Of a DNA stretch of 64,000 nt, positions 12,401 to 24,590 are shown piece by piece. Each line of letters opens with the position of its first letter. Position 1 is the first letter of the stretch. Origin of the DNA: Cymbidium sinense. Its lineage: Eukaryota > Streptophyta > Magnoliopsida > Asparagales > Orchidaceae. Under the pieces are notes generated by a model. That model was not told the origin of the DNA. It searched no databases and worked only from the letters and a program-made list of their open reading frames with translations. Both the position numbers and the translations under genes were made by a program. The DNA is taken from the NCBI GenBank assembly GCA_021442155.1, contig CM038214.1, positions 139,476,040-139,540,039 on the forward strand, read 5' to 3'.

Positions 12401-12823
12401 AATAAGAAACCTAAATGAAAATAAATAAATCTAAAATAAATAAACTAAACTAAATAAAAGTAAAAAAATAAACTTAAATAAAAATAAAAATAAAATAAAC
12501 TCAAATAAATAAAAATTAAATGAAATAAACTAAATAAACCTAAACCTACCTGTTTACTTAATATTTAACCCCTAAACCCTAAATCCTAAACCCTAAACCC
12601 TAAAACTAACCCTAAACCCTAAAACCCTAAACCCTAAACCCTAAACCCTAAACACTAAACCCTAAAACCCTAAACCCTGAGCCCTGAACCCTAAACCCAA
12701 AAACCCTAAACCCTAAGCCCAAACCTAAACCTTAAAACCTACAGCCCTAAACCCTAAACCCTAAACCCCAAAACCTAAACCCTAAACCCTAAAATAACCC
12801 TAAATCGTAAACCCTAAACCCTA
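9412..12823 (+). repeat. Composite telomere-like satellite, several units
   Basis: Telomere-like 9,412-9,650, A-rich 9,650-9,957, box 9,958-9,977, telomere-like 10,000-10,150, A-rich 10,150-10,934, GRP tip 10,935-10,989, telomere-like 10,990-11,230, A-rich 11,230-11,370, telomere-like 11,375-11,745, A-rich 11,745-12,544, box 12,545-12,566, telomere-like 12,567-12,823. The stretches after copy 2 (9,420-9,660) and after the tip (10,990-11,230) are nearly the same sequence, which shows a recent unit duplication. Confidence 0.88.
10935..10989 (+). pseudogene. GRP 3' UTR tip only, second case
   Basis: About 55 bp of the GRP 3' UTR end (GGTAACTTATTTGATGAAAT onward to TTTGTTCTCC) sit between A-rich repeat and a telomere-like tract. 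The variant GAAGATATGTTG is shared with copy 2 at 8,981-9,411, so this tip descends from that subfamily by loss of the upstream part. Confidence 0.75.
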
Positions 12824-13282
12824 AGAATGGGAAAAACTTTGACGATGGGAACATCACCATCAACTAGGCTTAGTTTAGATCCACGGTGGGTGGAGGTGGC
12901 AGCTTTTCATAGAGAGGATCTAGAGGTGCTTGTGGATATGGAGGTGGTGGATGGAGCAGGTGGTTATGGAGATGGGAGGAGCAACAGGTTACAACTGCAG
13001 GTGTGGTAGAGGGAGATATTGGGGATATGATGGCAGATCCCGCTACTCAAGAGGTTCGGGGTGGTTCTGAGGGAAATAGAGAAACTGAAGAATGATCGTC
13101 GATCTGCTTCCTATGGAACTATGTCTTTATAGTAGAGACTATTCTACATATCTAGGGGTTTTCATTTGCTCTATGGGTGCTCATTTTGATATATGTCATC
13201 GCTTGGGTCTTATAAAACTTGGGGTGCTACTTGGTTGATGAAATCGAAAAGAAGAAATGTTGAATCTGAATTTGTTCTTTGT
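12824..13282 (+). pseudogene. GRP retro-fragment, copy 3
   Basis: This copy keeps nearly the whole fragment: RRM end, glycine-rich tail, the GATCCCGCTACTCAAGAGG segment coding an SRYSR-type stretch, a degraded GSDGN-WRN end, and the 3' UTR with GATGAAATCGAAAAGAAGAA. Frameshifts interrupt the glycine-rich region. The 60-codon frame at 12,827-13,009 runs out of register and is not meaningful. An A run follows at 13,283. Confidence 0.85.
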
Positions 13283-13940
13283 TAAAAAAACTAAACCTTA
13301 AACCCTAAACTAAAACTTAAACCCTAAACCTAAAACCTAAACCCTAAACCCTAAACCCATCACCTAAACCCCAAATCCTTAACCCTAAACCCTAAACCCT
13401 AAAAAGCTAAAACCCTAAACCAAAACTAAATAAAACATAAAAATAAAATAAATAAAAAACCTGAACCAAAATAAAATAAAAAACATAAACTAAAACCTAA
13501 ACCTAAACCGAAACTTAAAAAGAAAATAAAATAAAAAATAAAAATGAAACTAAAGTAAAAAATAATAAAAACCAAAACTAAACTAAAAAATAAAAAACCT
13601 AAATAAAATAAAAACTAAACCTAAAATAAAATAAAAATAAAAAATAAATGAAAACCTAAACCTAAATACTAAACCCAAAAATAAAGCATAAAAAATAATA
13701 AATAAAACCTAAACCCTAAACCTAAAAAAAACTAAACCTAAAATAAAAATAAAATAGACTTAAACTTAAACTAAAATAAACTAAAATAAAATAAATAAAA
13801 CTGAAACCTAAACCTAAAAAAAATTAAACCTAAACCTAAACCTAAACTAAATAAAATAAAATAAACTAAAATTAATCCTATACCTAAACTAAAAAATAAA
13901 ACCTAAAAAAGAAACCTAAAACAAAAACCTAAAACCTTAG
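13283..13940 (+). repeat. Telomere-like then A-rich satellite
   Basis: Telomere-like repeats to about 13,425, then A-rich CCTAAAATAAA subrepeat to 13,940, where gypsy 3' repeat DNA begins abruptly. No gene. Confidence 0.85.
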
Positions 13941-14105
13941 CCTACCAAACTAACAAGGCACTTGTCTGTCCAAGTGGGAAGAAGGAAAGTGTCAGACTTA
14001 CATCCTCCAAAGCAAGAAGACCATTGAGATGACACACTAGGGTAGCAGCTTCACCTAGAGCAATCGAGTGAGTACCGCTGGGGGCATTATCTCAACTCAA
14101 AGTAG

Positions 14106-14960
14106 CCCGCATGCGTCTCTCCTCCAAGCCTTCGAGCTCTTCTAACAGCAACTTGGAATTCTTCTCTATTGTGATTTTGCTACCCACAACCATCCTTTAT
14201 GATGGGAGTTAAACTTCTAATGGTAGAATGACTTCGGACCCACACAGTAAGGAGAAAGAAGTAGACTGAGTTGGAGCTCTATATGTGGTGCGGTAGGCCC
14301 ATAGGGCTTCAACTAACTGTTGATGCCACTATCACTTGTTATTGTCGAGTGTCTTCTTTAGTATTTGGATGAGAGTTTTGTTAAAGGCTCTAAGCCATTT
14401 CCATTTTCCCTCGGGTAGATGATGGTAGAATATCTCTAATCTATGATGTGTCTCCAGGGAAAGTTGTTGATCTCGGTGGTCTTGAATGTAGTGTCATTAT
14501 CAAATATAATTCATCGAAGAACTCTAAACCTATATATGATATGGTTCCTAAAAAATTGGAGCACATGCTAAGTTGTGACCTCTCTGAATGGAATCTCCTT
14601 TGCCCATTTGAAAACTAGTTAGTAGCTAAGATGAATCGATGACCCTTAGAAGGAAGAGGATCAATCGGACCCACTATGTACATACCCCAACACTCGAATG
14701 GCCACGAGACTGATGTAAGATGTAGAATGTTGGGTGGTTGGTGTAAGACCACACAATGTATTTGACATTGTGGCATTGCCTAGGTATCCATGCAATATTT
14801 GATCATCGATAGAGTATCCTAGTCTCTTGATCTTGGCTTTCATCTTCGACCGGATTGGTTGGTTCCACATAATCGAGTGTAACCTGGTCATGATCTTATG
14901 GGCTTCATGCTTGTATAAACAACGTAACCACATGTGATTCAAAGACCTACAAGAACACCA
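14106..14960 (-). pseudogene. Gypsy integrase remnant
   Basis: The minus strand reads, with frameshifts, an HHCC-side region near 14,660-14,942 (LRCLYKHEA and a KIKRLGY segment), a core piece near 14,490-14,530 with FDN-TTFKTTE where one catalytic Asp is kept, and a C-terminal part near 14,110-14,320 that matches 51,118-51,510. Retroviral-type integrases join element cDNA to host DNA. Several stops rule out function. Confidence 0.75.
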
Positions 14961-15620
14961 TCCACAAGAGTGTAGGAAATTGCTCTTTGCTTCATCTGAT
15001 GGGCTTGGAACTTCTCTTGAGGTAGTTTGCCTTTATTTAGGTAATCAATAATTTGTTGCCTCCAATCTAACTCCCCATCCTTCTTAGCAATGACAACCTC
15101 ACCTTCAAGAGAGTACTTTTTAATGAGTTCAATATCAATAAGGGATAAGACTTGTCTATTTGGAAGTTTATTAATATGGACTCATCCTCCATACACGCTA
15201 ACTCCTTGGCAAGCTTGGCTAGAGCATATGCTATGGCCTACTGTCCTCGGAATCTTATAAATGGTAACCTCTGGTATTTGGGCCAACAACTCCATGGTGT
15301 ACTTGGGGTAGTGATGGAGCTTGGGCTTTATAACCATACAAGACTCAGTAATTTGGTTGATAATTAACTTAGAATCCCCAAAGATGTTGATGTTATTGAT
15401 GCTTAGAGTAACAGTTAACTCCTGACCGAGAATTAGAACATCATATTTGGCTTTGATGCTAGTGCAAGGATTGGATAGATGATATTAGAATCTCATCACA
15501 TCACGATCCAGAGTTGAGAGAACTATTCCTACCCCTGCCTTTCATGGAATAGTAGATTATGGTTCTTTTCCTCTTTGAGAGGAAACCACACCATCAAAGT
15601 ACATCTCCCAGCAGTGAATA
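14961..15620 (-). pseudogene. Second (archaeal-type) RNase H remnant of gypsy element
   Basis: On the minus strand the domain opens with YFDG (codons at 15,590-15,601), then AGIVL, a PCT-IKA-YD-LILG block and FGDSKLIINQI. This order (first Asp, Glu position, GDS-LI) is that of the extra RNase H found between RNase H and integrase in Tat/Ogre-lineage elements. The usual Glu of the NEAEY motif appears replaced (IKAKYD). A stop follows YFDGVVSSQRGKEP. Confidence 0.72.
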
Positions 15621-15699
15621 CTAGTATCACCTAAGTTCTTGATTTGTTCATCGGGGAGATCCTCACTAAGCGGAGAGTCAGCAAGAAGTGGGTGTGCTA

Positions 15700-16520
15700 C
15701 TAGAAAATATGCTAGCTCTTATCCTTTCACTAGATGGAGGGGCAAAGTAATGTCAAACTTTGAGAGGATCATGGACCATGTGCCAACCCCGGATAATCCG
15801 TCATCATGAGATATTATAGGATTGATCCTAGAGATAAAGTTCACATTATGAGGAAGCATGTAGTGTTGTAGCTTTTGGGATGCAAAGATTAAAGATAGGC
15901 AATGCTTCTCAATGGCTGAATAATTAGCCTCAGTAGGGATTAGACGACGGCTGAGGTAGTATAGTGCATTTTCGTTCCCTTTGTCATTGGCTTGGGCCAA
16001 CAAAGCACCAAGAGAGTTTTCTAACGCAGCAGCGTAAAGTATGCGTGGCTTGCCCAGGATAGGAGCTACTACAATCGGCAACATCATCAGGTAATGCTTG
16101 ATGTCTTCAAAGGCATGCACACACATGTCATCCCACTTGAACTTGACATCCTTTTTGATAAGTGCTAAGAATGGCTGACATCTTCCCGATAGGTTGGATA
16201 TAAAGCATCTTAGATATGCCAACTGCCCTTGGAATGATCTGACTTGAGTTAAACTTTTAGGGGTGGCATTTCTAATATCACCTTGATCTTCTCCAGATCG
16301 ATTTGAATTCCCTGGAATTGGACAACAAACCAAAGGAATTTCCCTGAAGCTACTCCGAAAGCACACTTCAAGGAGTTCATTTTGAGGTTAAATTATCTTA
16401 ACTATTCGAAAACTACACTCAAGTCAAAGAGATAGTCTTCCATTTCTCTACTTTTGACCATGAGAACATCGACATAGCACTCGACTTGATGATGAATGAG
16501 TTCATCTATGATTCAAGATT
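15700..16520 (-). pseudogene. Gypsy reverse transcriptase C-terminus and RNase H remnant
   Basis: The minus-strand frame 16,366-15,719 (215 codons) is the longest open frame in the window. It reads SFQGQLAYLRCFISNLSGRC, then GKPRILYAAALENSLGALLA, ALYYLSRRLIPTEANYSAIE and HCLSLIFASQKLQHYMLPH. This is the RT connection and RNase H of Ty3/gypsy elements. Upstream, at 16,465-16,476, the RT active site reads YVDV instead of YVDD, so a catalytic Asp is lost. The match to the equivalent region at 27,560-28,330 is clear. Confidence 0.85.
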
Positions 16521-17243
16521 AAAATAAAATAAAATAAAAACCTAAACAAAAACCTAAAAATAAACTTAAAAATAAAATAAAATAAACTAATAAAATAAAC
16601 AAAATAAAATAAATAAAATCCTAAACCTAAACCTAACAATTAAAAATAAAACCTAAATCAAAAAAATAAAATAAAATAAAACTCATCTAAAAAATAAACA
16701 TAAACCTAAACTAAACCTAAAAAAATAAACTAAAATAAAAAACTAAACTAGAATAAATAAACCTAAAATAAATAAATTAAACTAAATATAATAAAATAAA
16801 CCTTAATAAAAATAAAAAAATAAAAAAACTAAAATAAATAATAATAAACTAAATAAACCTAAACCTACCAGTTTACTTAATTTTTTAAAAAAAAAACCCT
16901 AAACCCTAAATCCTAAACCCTAAACCCTAAACCCTAAACTCTAAACCTACAACCCTAAAACCTAAACTCTAAACCTACAACCCTAAACCCTAAAAACCTA
17001 AACCCTAAACCCTAAACCTTAAACCCTAAACTAAACCCTAAACCCTAAAAGAATAACAAGAAACCTAAACCATAAATCCTAAACTCTTAAACCCAAAACC
17101 CTAAACCCTAAACCCTAAACCCTAACCATAAACCCTAAACACTTAACCCTAAACCCCAAACCCTCAACTTAAACCTAAAGTAACTAAGTAAATTAAAAAA
17201 TAACCCCAAACCCAAAAACCTAATAAACCTAAACTTAAACTCT
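16521..17243 (+). repeat. A-rich then telomere-like satellite
   Basis: A-rich subrepeat 16,521-16,863, a well-kept box 16,864-16,890, telomere-like 16,895-17,243. No gene. Confidence 0.88.
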
Positions 17244-17579
17244 AAGAATGGGCAGAACCTTGACAGCAAGAACATCATCGTCAACCAGGCTCACTCTAGA
17301 TCTGGTAGTGGAGGCGAAGGTGAAGGTATCATCAGTGGTGGTGGGGATCGAAGGTGTTGTTGGATATGGAGGTTAGTTGAAGCAGTGGTGGTTATTGAGG
17401 TGAGAGGAGAGGCGAGGTTAGGTGGTGAGAGGAGACTGCTAGTTATCTAGAGTCTTTGATTTGCTCTATGCATGCTCATTTTTTATCTATGTTGTCGCTT
17501 GTGTCTTAGAAAACTTGTTGTGTTACTTGGTTGATGAAATCGAAAAGAAGAAATGTTGAATATGAATTTTTTCTCTATT
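17244..17579 (+). pseudogene. GRP retro-fragment, copy 4, internally deleted
   Basis: Same 5' and 3' ends as the other copies but about 100-130 bp shorter. The deletion removes the end of the glycine-rich tail, the stop codon region and the first part of the 3' UTR; the join lies near 17,430. The opening segment (GGGCAGAACCTTGACAGC, then GGTAGTGGAGGCGAAGG) is well preserved. Confidence 0.83.
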
Positions 17580-20500
17580 AAAACAAAGAAAACATAAAAA
17601 CCCTAAACTAAAACATGGACCCTAGACCTAAAACCTAAACCTTAAACCCAAAAAATCCTAAACCTAAACCCTAAAAATCCTAAACCCTAAACCCTAAAAC
17701 CTTAAACCATAAACCCTAAACCCTAAACCCTAAACTCTACTAAACCCTAAACCCTAAACCCTCAACTAACCCTAAACCCTAAACCATAAAAAGCTAAAAA
17801 CTTAAACCTAAATTAAATAAAACCTAAAAATAAAATAAATAAAAAAAATCTAGAGCAAAATAAAATAAAATTAAACCTAAACTAAACCTAAACCTAAACC
17901 TAAACTTAAAAAGAAAATAAAATAAAAAATAAAAACTAAACTAAAATAAAATAAATTAAAACCTAAACTAAACTACAAAAATAAAAAACCTAAATAAAAA
18001 AGACTACCTAAAATAAAAATAAAACAAACCTAAAATAAAATAAAATAAAAATAAAATAAAAGCCTAAACCTAAAAAATAAACCTATAAATAAATAAAAAA
18101 TAAAACTTAAAACCTAAACTAAAAAAACCTTAACCTAAAATTAAATTAAAATAAAAAACTAAAATAAATAAAACCTAAACCTAAACCTAAACCTAAATCT
18201 AAACCTAAACCTAAAAAAAAATAACATAAACTAAAAAATAAACTTAAACCTAAACTAAAAATAATAATAAAATAAACCAAAATAAAACCAAACCTAAACC
18301 TAAAAAAACAAATAAAATAAAAAAAAAAACATAAACCTAACATATAAGATAAAATAAAACTAAACTAAAAAATAAACCTAAACCTAAACCTAAAAAATAA
18401 ACAAAAATAAATAAACCTAAAATAAAGAAACTAAACTAAATAAAAATAAATAAACTTAAATAAAAATAAAGAATAAAAGAAATAAAAATAAATAAAAAAT
18501 AAACTAAATAAATAGAATAAACCTAAACCACTTAATTTTAAAAAATAAAAAACAAAATGCACCATAAACCTACTACCTACAACCCTAAACCCTAAACCCT
18601 AAACCCTAAGCCCTAAAACCTACAACCCTAAACTCTAAACCATAAACCCTAAATGCTAAACCCTAAACCATAAACCCTAAACCCTAAATCCTAAGCCCTA
18701 AACCCTAAACCCTAAAAACCTAAAAACCTAAACCTAAACTAAAAAAAACCTAAAAATAAAATAAATAAAAAAACCTAAACCTAAATATAATAAATAAAAT
18801 AAAATAAAATAAAAGACTAAACAAAAACCTACACCTAAACCTATACTTAAACTTAAACCTAAACATAAAAATAAAATAAAATAAAAAATAAAAACCAAAC
18901 TAAAATAAAATAAATAAAAATCTAAAGTAAACTAAAAAATAAGAATAAAAAACCTAAATAAAATAAAAACTAAAAATAAAATAAAAATAAAATATAAACA
19001 AAATAAAAACATAAACTTAAAAGAAAAACCTAAAAAAAAACCTAAACCCTAAACTAAAATAAAAAAAACTAAACCTAAAATAAAGAAAATAAAATGAACC
19101 TAAACCTAAACCTTAAATAAACTAAACCTAAACCCTAAACTAAATAAAATAAAATTAACAAAAAATAAACCTAAACCTACACTAAAAAATAAAACCTAAA
19201 AATAAACCTAAAATAAAAACCTAAAACATAAACCTAAAAAAATAAAATAAGAACCAAAACATAAACAAAAGTAAAAAAATAAAACCTAAACCTAAAAACC
19301 AAAATAAAAATAAAACTAAACTAAAAAGTAAACAAAAACCTAAACCCAAACCTAAAAAATAAACTAAAATAGAAAACATAAAGTCAAATAAATAAACCAA
19401 GCTAAATAAAAAAACTTAAATAAAAATAAAAAAATAAAATAAACTAAAATAATGAAAAATAAACTAAATAAACTAAAACTAAACCACTGGTTTCTTAATT
19501 TTAAAAAAAAAACCTAAACCCCAAACATAAATCCTAATCCCTAAATCCTAAACCCTAAACCCTAAACCCTACACACTAAACCCTAAACCCTAAACCCTAA
19601 ACGCTAAATCCTAAACCCTAACCCTAACCCTAAACCCAAAACCTTAAAACCCTAAACCTTAAACCCTAACCTAACCCTAAACCCTAAACTAACCCTAAAA
19701 CCTAAATCTTAAAAACCCTAAACCCTAAAGCATAAACTCTAAACCATAAACCCTAAATTAACCTTATACCCTAAGCTAACCCTAAACCCTAAACCCTAAA
19801 CCCTAAACCATAAACCTAAACCTAAAATAAATAAAATAAAAAAAACCTAAACCTAAACTGTAATTAAATAAAACCTAAACCTAAACCTAAACCTAAGATA
19901 AACTAAACCTAAACCCTAACCTAAATAAAATAAACTAAAATAAACCTAAACCTAAAGTAAAAAAAAAATAAAAAATAAATAAACCTAAAATAAAACAAAA
20001 CCTAAAAAAAAATAAAATAAAACCTAACATAAACCAAAAAAATAAAAATAAAACCTAAAAAATAAAATGAAAATAAAACTAAACTAAAAAATAAAGATAA
20101 ACCTATATCTAAACCTAAAAAATACACTAAAATAAAAAACCTCAACTAAAATAAATAAACCTGAAATTAATAAACATAAATAAATAAAAATAAAAAAATA
20201 AATAAAAATAAATAAATAATAAACAAAATAGACCTAAACATACTAGTTTAGTTAAATTTTTTTAAAAAAACCACTAGACCTACAAACCCTAAATTGTAAA
20301 CTCTAAAACCCTAAACCCTAAACTAACCCTAAACCCTAAACCCTAAATCTAAACCCTAAATTAACCCCAAACCTAAATTTAAACCCTAAACCTAAACCCT
20401 AAACCCTAAACCAAACTTAAACCCTAAAACTAAACCTACACCTAAAACTCAACCCTAAACTCTAAACCAAACTAAACCAAACACTAAACCCTAACCCTAA

Positions 20501-22438
20501 CTTAACCCTAAACCTTAAACCTAAACTCAAAACCTAAACCTTAAACTAAACCTAAACACAAACCCTAAACCTCAAACTTAAACTAACCTAAACTAAACTT
20601 TAAAACCCTAAACTAAACTGTTAACTAAACCTAATCCTAAGAATAAACCTAAAAAAAATGTAAAAACCTAAACTTAAACCTAAAAATAAAAAAATAAAAC
20701 CTAAACCTAAAGAATAAAATTAAAATAAAACTAAACTAAAAAATAAACATAAACAAAAAAATAAACTAAAATAAAAAACCTAAAAATAAATAAATAAACT
20801 AAATTATATAAATTAAACTAATAAAAAAAATCAAACTTAAATAAAAATAAAAAATAAAATAAACTAAAATAAATAAAAATAATATAAATAAACTAAATAA
20901 ACTTAAACCTATCGATTTAGTTAATTTAAAAATAAAAAACCCTAAACCCTAAACACTAAACCTTAAACAGTAAATCCTAAACCATAAGCCCTAAACCTTA
21001 AACCCTAAACCCTAAAATAAACCCTAAACTAACATAAAACCTAAAGCTAAACCCTAAACACTAAACCCTAAACCCTAACCCTAACGCTAAACCCAAAATA
21101 AAAATCCTTAAACCCTAAACCATACACCCTAAACTAACCCTAATCCTTAAACCCCAAACCCTAAACCCTAAACCATAAACTAACCCTAAACTCTAAGTTA
21201 ATCCTAAACCCTATACCCTAAACCCTATACACTAAACTACAAACCATAAAAACCCCAAACCCTAAAGCCTAAACACTATACCCTAAACCCTAAACCCTAA
21301 ACCATAAGCTTAAACCCTAAACCCTAAAACACTAAACCATAAAATCCTAAACCTAAACTTAAACCCCAATAAACTAAAAATAAAATAAAATAATCTAAAC
21401 TAAATAAAACCTAAAAATAAAATAAAATAAAAATGAAAAATAAATAAATATAAACCCAAACTAAACTAAAAAAGTAAAATAGGTCTAAGAATAAAAAAAA
21501 CCTAAGTAAAATAAAAACTAAAAATAAAATAAACCTAAAATAAAATAAAATAAAAATTAAATAAAAACCTAAACTTAAAAAATAAACCTAAGGATGAAAC
21601 TGAAAAATAAATAAAAATTAAAACCTAAACCCTAAACTTAAAAAAACCTAAACCTAAAATAAAAATAAAATAAAAAATAAAAACCTAAACCTAAACTAAA
21701 ATAAACTAAACTAAAATAATTAAAACCTAAACCTAAAATAAAATAAACTAAACCTAAATGAAAACCTAAACTAAATAAAATAAAATAAATAAACTAAACC
21801 TAAACTAAAAAATAAAACCTAAAAATAAACCTAAAATTAAAACTTAAAATATATAAAATAAAATAAAACCTAATCTGAACCTAAAATAAAAAATATAACC
21901 TAAACCTAAAAATAAAATAAAATAAAACTCAACTAAAAAAATAAACCAAAACCAAGAATAAACTAAGATAAAATACCTAGAAAATAAACATCAAAATAAA
22001 TAAACTAAACTAAATAAAAAAAAATAAACCAACATAAAATAAAAAAAATAAACTCAAATAAATTAAAATAAACTAAATAAACCTAAACCAATCGATGTTT
22101 AATTTTTTTAAAACAAACCCTAAATCCTAATACCTAAACATTAAACCCTAAGCCCTAAAACTAAACCTAAACCTTAAACCCTATACCTATAACCCTAAAC
22201 CCTAAAACCTAAACCCTAAAGCCCTAAACTCTAAACCATAAACCCTAAACCCTAAACCTTAAACCCTAAACCCTAAAAGCAAACCCTAAACCTAAAACCA
22301 AAACCTAAAACCCTAAACTCTAAAAGCCTAAACCCTAAACCTAAACCAAAACCCTAAACCCTAAACCAAACCTAAACCCCAAACACACTAAACCTAAAAA
22401 CCCCTAAACCCTAAACCCTAAACTAACCCAAAACCCTA
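17580..22438 (+). repeat. Composite telomere-like satellite, six box-bearing units
   Basis: Telomere-like tracts at 17,580-17,800, 18,560-18,735, 19,515-19,810, 20,280-20,640, 20,938-21,365 and 22,115-22,438 alternate with A-rich tracts at 17,800-18,527, 18,735-19,483, 19,810-20,238, 20,640-20,907 and 21,365-22,087. Boxes sit at 18,528, 19,484, 20,239, 20,908 and 22,088. GRP fragments are absent until 22,439. Open frames such as 18,146-18,343 on the minus strand are translations of this low-complexity DNA. Confidence 0.88.
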
Positions 22439-22857
22439 AGAATGGGTAGAACCTGGTAGAACATCACCAACCAGCTCAATCTAGATCGGAGGAAGGTGGA
22501 GGGTTATCATAGTGGTGGTGGGGAGAGGTTGGTGGATATGGAAGCAGGAGTGGTAGTATGGAGCAGAGGAGCAATGGAGGTTACAATTATGGTGGTGGTG
22601 AAGAGAATCAAGGATTTGATGGCTGATCCTGTTACTCGAGGTGTGGGGGTGGTTCTGATTCAAACTAGAGAAATTGCTATTGCTTATGGAACTGCATCTT
22701 TAAAGTAGAGACATTTCTACTTATCTAGGGTTTTAGATTTGCTCTATGGGTGCTTGTTTATTATCTATGTCATTACTTGTGTCTTAGAAAACATGGGGTG
22801 CTACTTAGTTGATGAAATCTAAAAGAAGAAACATTGAATTTGAATTTTTTCTCTGTT
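22439..22857 (+). pseudogene. GRP retro-fragment, copy 5
   Basis: It starts with AATGGGTAGAACCTGG (short deletion in the LDGR segment) and ends at the common 3' UTR point followed by seven A. The glycine-rich part reads GGGRSNGGYNYGGG-like in one frame, then CTCGAGGTGTGGGGGTGG. The 3' UTR landmarks are complete. The open frames 22,496-22,708 (+) and 22,481-22,663 (-) are both out of register. Confidence 0.85.
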
Positions 22858-23192
22858 AAAAAAACCTTAAATCTTAAACCCTAAACCCTAAACCCTAAAC
22901 CATATACTAAAACTTAAACCCTAAACCTAAATCCTAAACCCTAAACTCTAAACTGTAAACCCTAAACCTTAAAACCCTAAACTCTAAACCTTAAACCCTA
23001 AACCCTAAACCAAAACCATAAAATCATAAATCCTAAAACCTATAAACTTTAAACCCTAAATCCCAATCCCTAAACCCTAAATCTAAACCCAAAACTAACC
23101 TAAACCCTAAAACCTAAACTAACCCTAAACCTTAAAACCAAAACTAACCCTAAACCCTAAACCTAAACCCTAAACCCTAAAACCTATAATTA
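22858..23192 (+). repeat. Telomere-like tract, inner end of the left array
   Basis: Degenerate CCCTAAA repeats run to about 23,192 and then stop sharply. This is the inner border of the left satellite domain. Confidence 0.88.
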
Positions 23193-24590
23193 GAATCAAG
23201 AATAACCTAATCCTAACATAGTAGTAAAGAAAATGTCTTCAAGAGACTTTCCTTGATAATTATAGATTTAAATATCCCTAAATCATATTATAATACCATA
23301 TATTATAGTATAATGTAGCATCATATATTTGATCATGTAGTGATGTGTTTTGGATGTTATAAGATATTGAAATGTTTAGTGTTATATATGGTATTATGCC
23401 CTATAGTCTATATTAATATAAATCATAAAAATATTGATTTAATAAATCGATGATGAAATTTGTTAAATTTGAATTAGGTTGTAGTACTAAAGGAGTGCTA
23501 TTAGTCTAAAAGTAAGTATGTTCAAAATAAATATTATATGTTGTTGCATAGTATCATCATATCATATATATATTATTCTACACATTTTAAATTCTTTTAG
23601 TATTTTACAATCATGTATGAGCCTACCTAGCATTATTTATATAAAAATGTTTATTTAGACTTTAAAATGGTAGAATTTGGCCAAATTCATAATAGGTAAA
23701 GCATGGCATCATAATATATTATTTCAATTTAAAATGTGTAAGTGATATGACTAAAATATATAGTTTTTTATAATTTAGACTAATTTTTTTTTATCTTAAG
23801 AAATCCTTTGTGATGTGATATGCAATATAATATAATATGTTATAGCGTATTATAATATAGGATGCCATAACAAAGTGTATCATCATGCATTATAGCATAC
23901 TATTGTGTATTACTACTTATTGTTTAGCATATTTTAGTTTATTACGATGGTGTAGTAGAGTTTGTCTAGTATAATTCATAAAAATATTGATTTATAAGTT
24001 GAGATGATGGGATTTGGCCAAAGTTAAAGTAACCTTTAGGGAACATCATAATGTGCTATGGTGTCTCATTTAATCAAAAGAATGGAATTTTGCATCCAAA
24101 ATAAATGTTCATTTCAACCAAATTTTATAAATTTCTTGCTTAAAGTGATTAATTTTAAGGTGTAATGTAAGATAATATATAATATGAAACCATATTAAAA
24201 TATAATGTACATAACAATATAACTTCACATATATATGAATGTGGTGGCTGTTGCAAAATGTTATTGTATATAGTATGTTTTACTTATAATACATTGGGTC
24301 AAAACTTAGAAAATGTTAATTTCAAGGTTGAGATGAAAGAATTTGGTGATTCTAATGAAGTGTAATGTTAGATAATATATTATATTATAGTAAATTATAG
24401 TATAACATCATATATTATAATATAATATAGTGTTATAACTATATATATGTTTAGCATGATATTGTATAGTTAGTTTGAGCTTGCACCATAAAATCATAAA
24501 ATGTTACAATGTTAAGATGATGTAATTTAAAGGAATACATTATTAGGTTTTGGTTAAAGTATTAAAAGGTGTGCATAAGAGATGAAATAT
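23193..24590. repeat. AT-rich tandem array, ~180-335 bp units
   Basis: A block of the type ATAAAATATTGATTT, GTTGAGATGATGGAATTTGG recurs near 23,425, 23,640, 23,970, 24,305 and 24,488, each followed by a TAATATATTATAATATA-rich stretch. The last ~480 bp match 31,890-32,650 directly. No coding frame of any quality is present. It may be part of the gypsy non-coding region that follows, or a separate element. Confidence 0.6.

Larger units (their letters stand above)
13941..16520 (-). mobile_element. Ty3/gypsy (Tat/Ogre-like) pol fragment embedded in satellite
   Basis: On the minus strand, from right to left: end of RT, RNase H, a second RNase H, integrase, then a short piece of the 3' tandem-repeat region (13,941-14,105). 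Both ends are cut and run straight into the A-rich subrepeat, with no LTR, target duplication or protease. Two tandem RNase H-like domains between RT and integrase are typical of the Tat/Ogre lineage. The fragment probably arrived by recombination with the larger element type seen at 24,591-30,313, since its sequence is colinear with that element. Confidence 0.85.
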
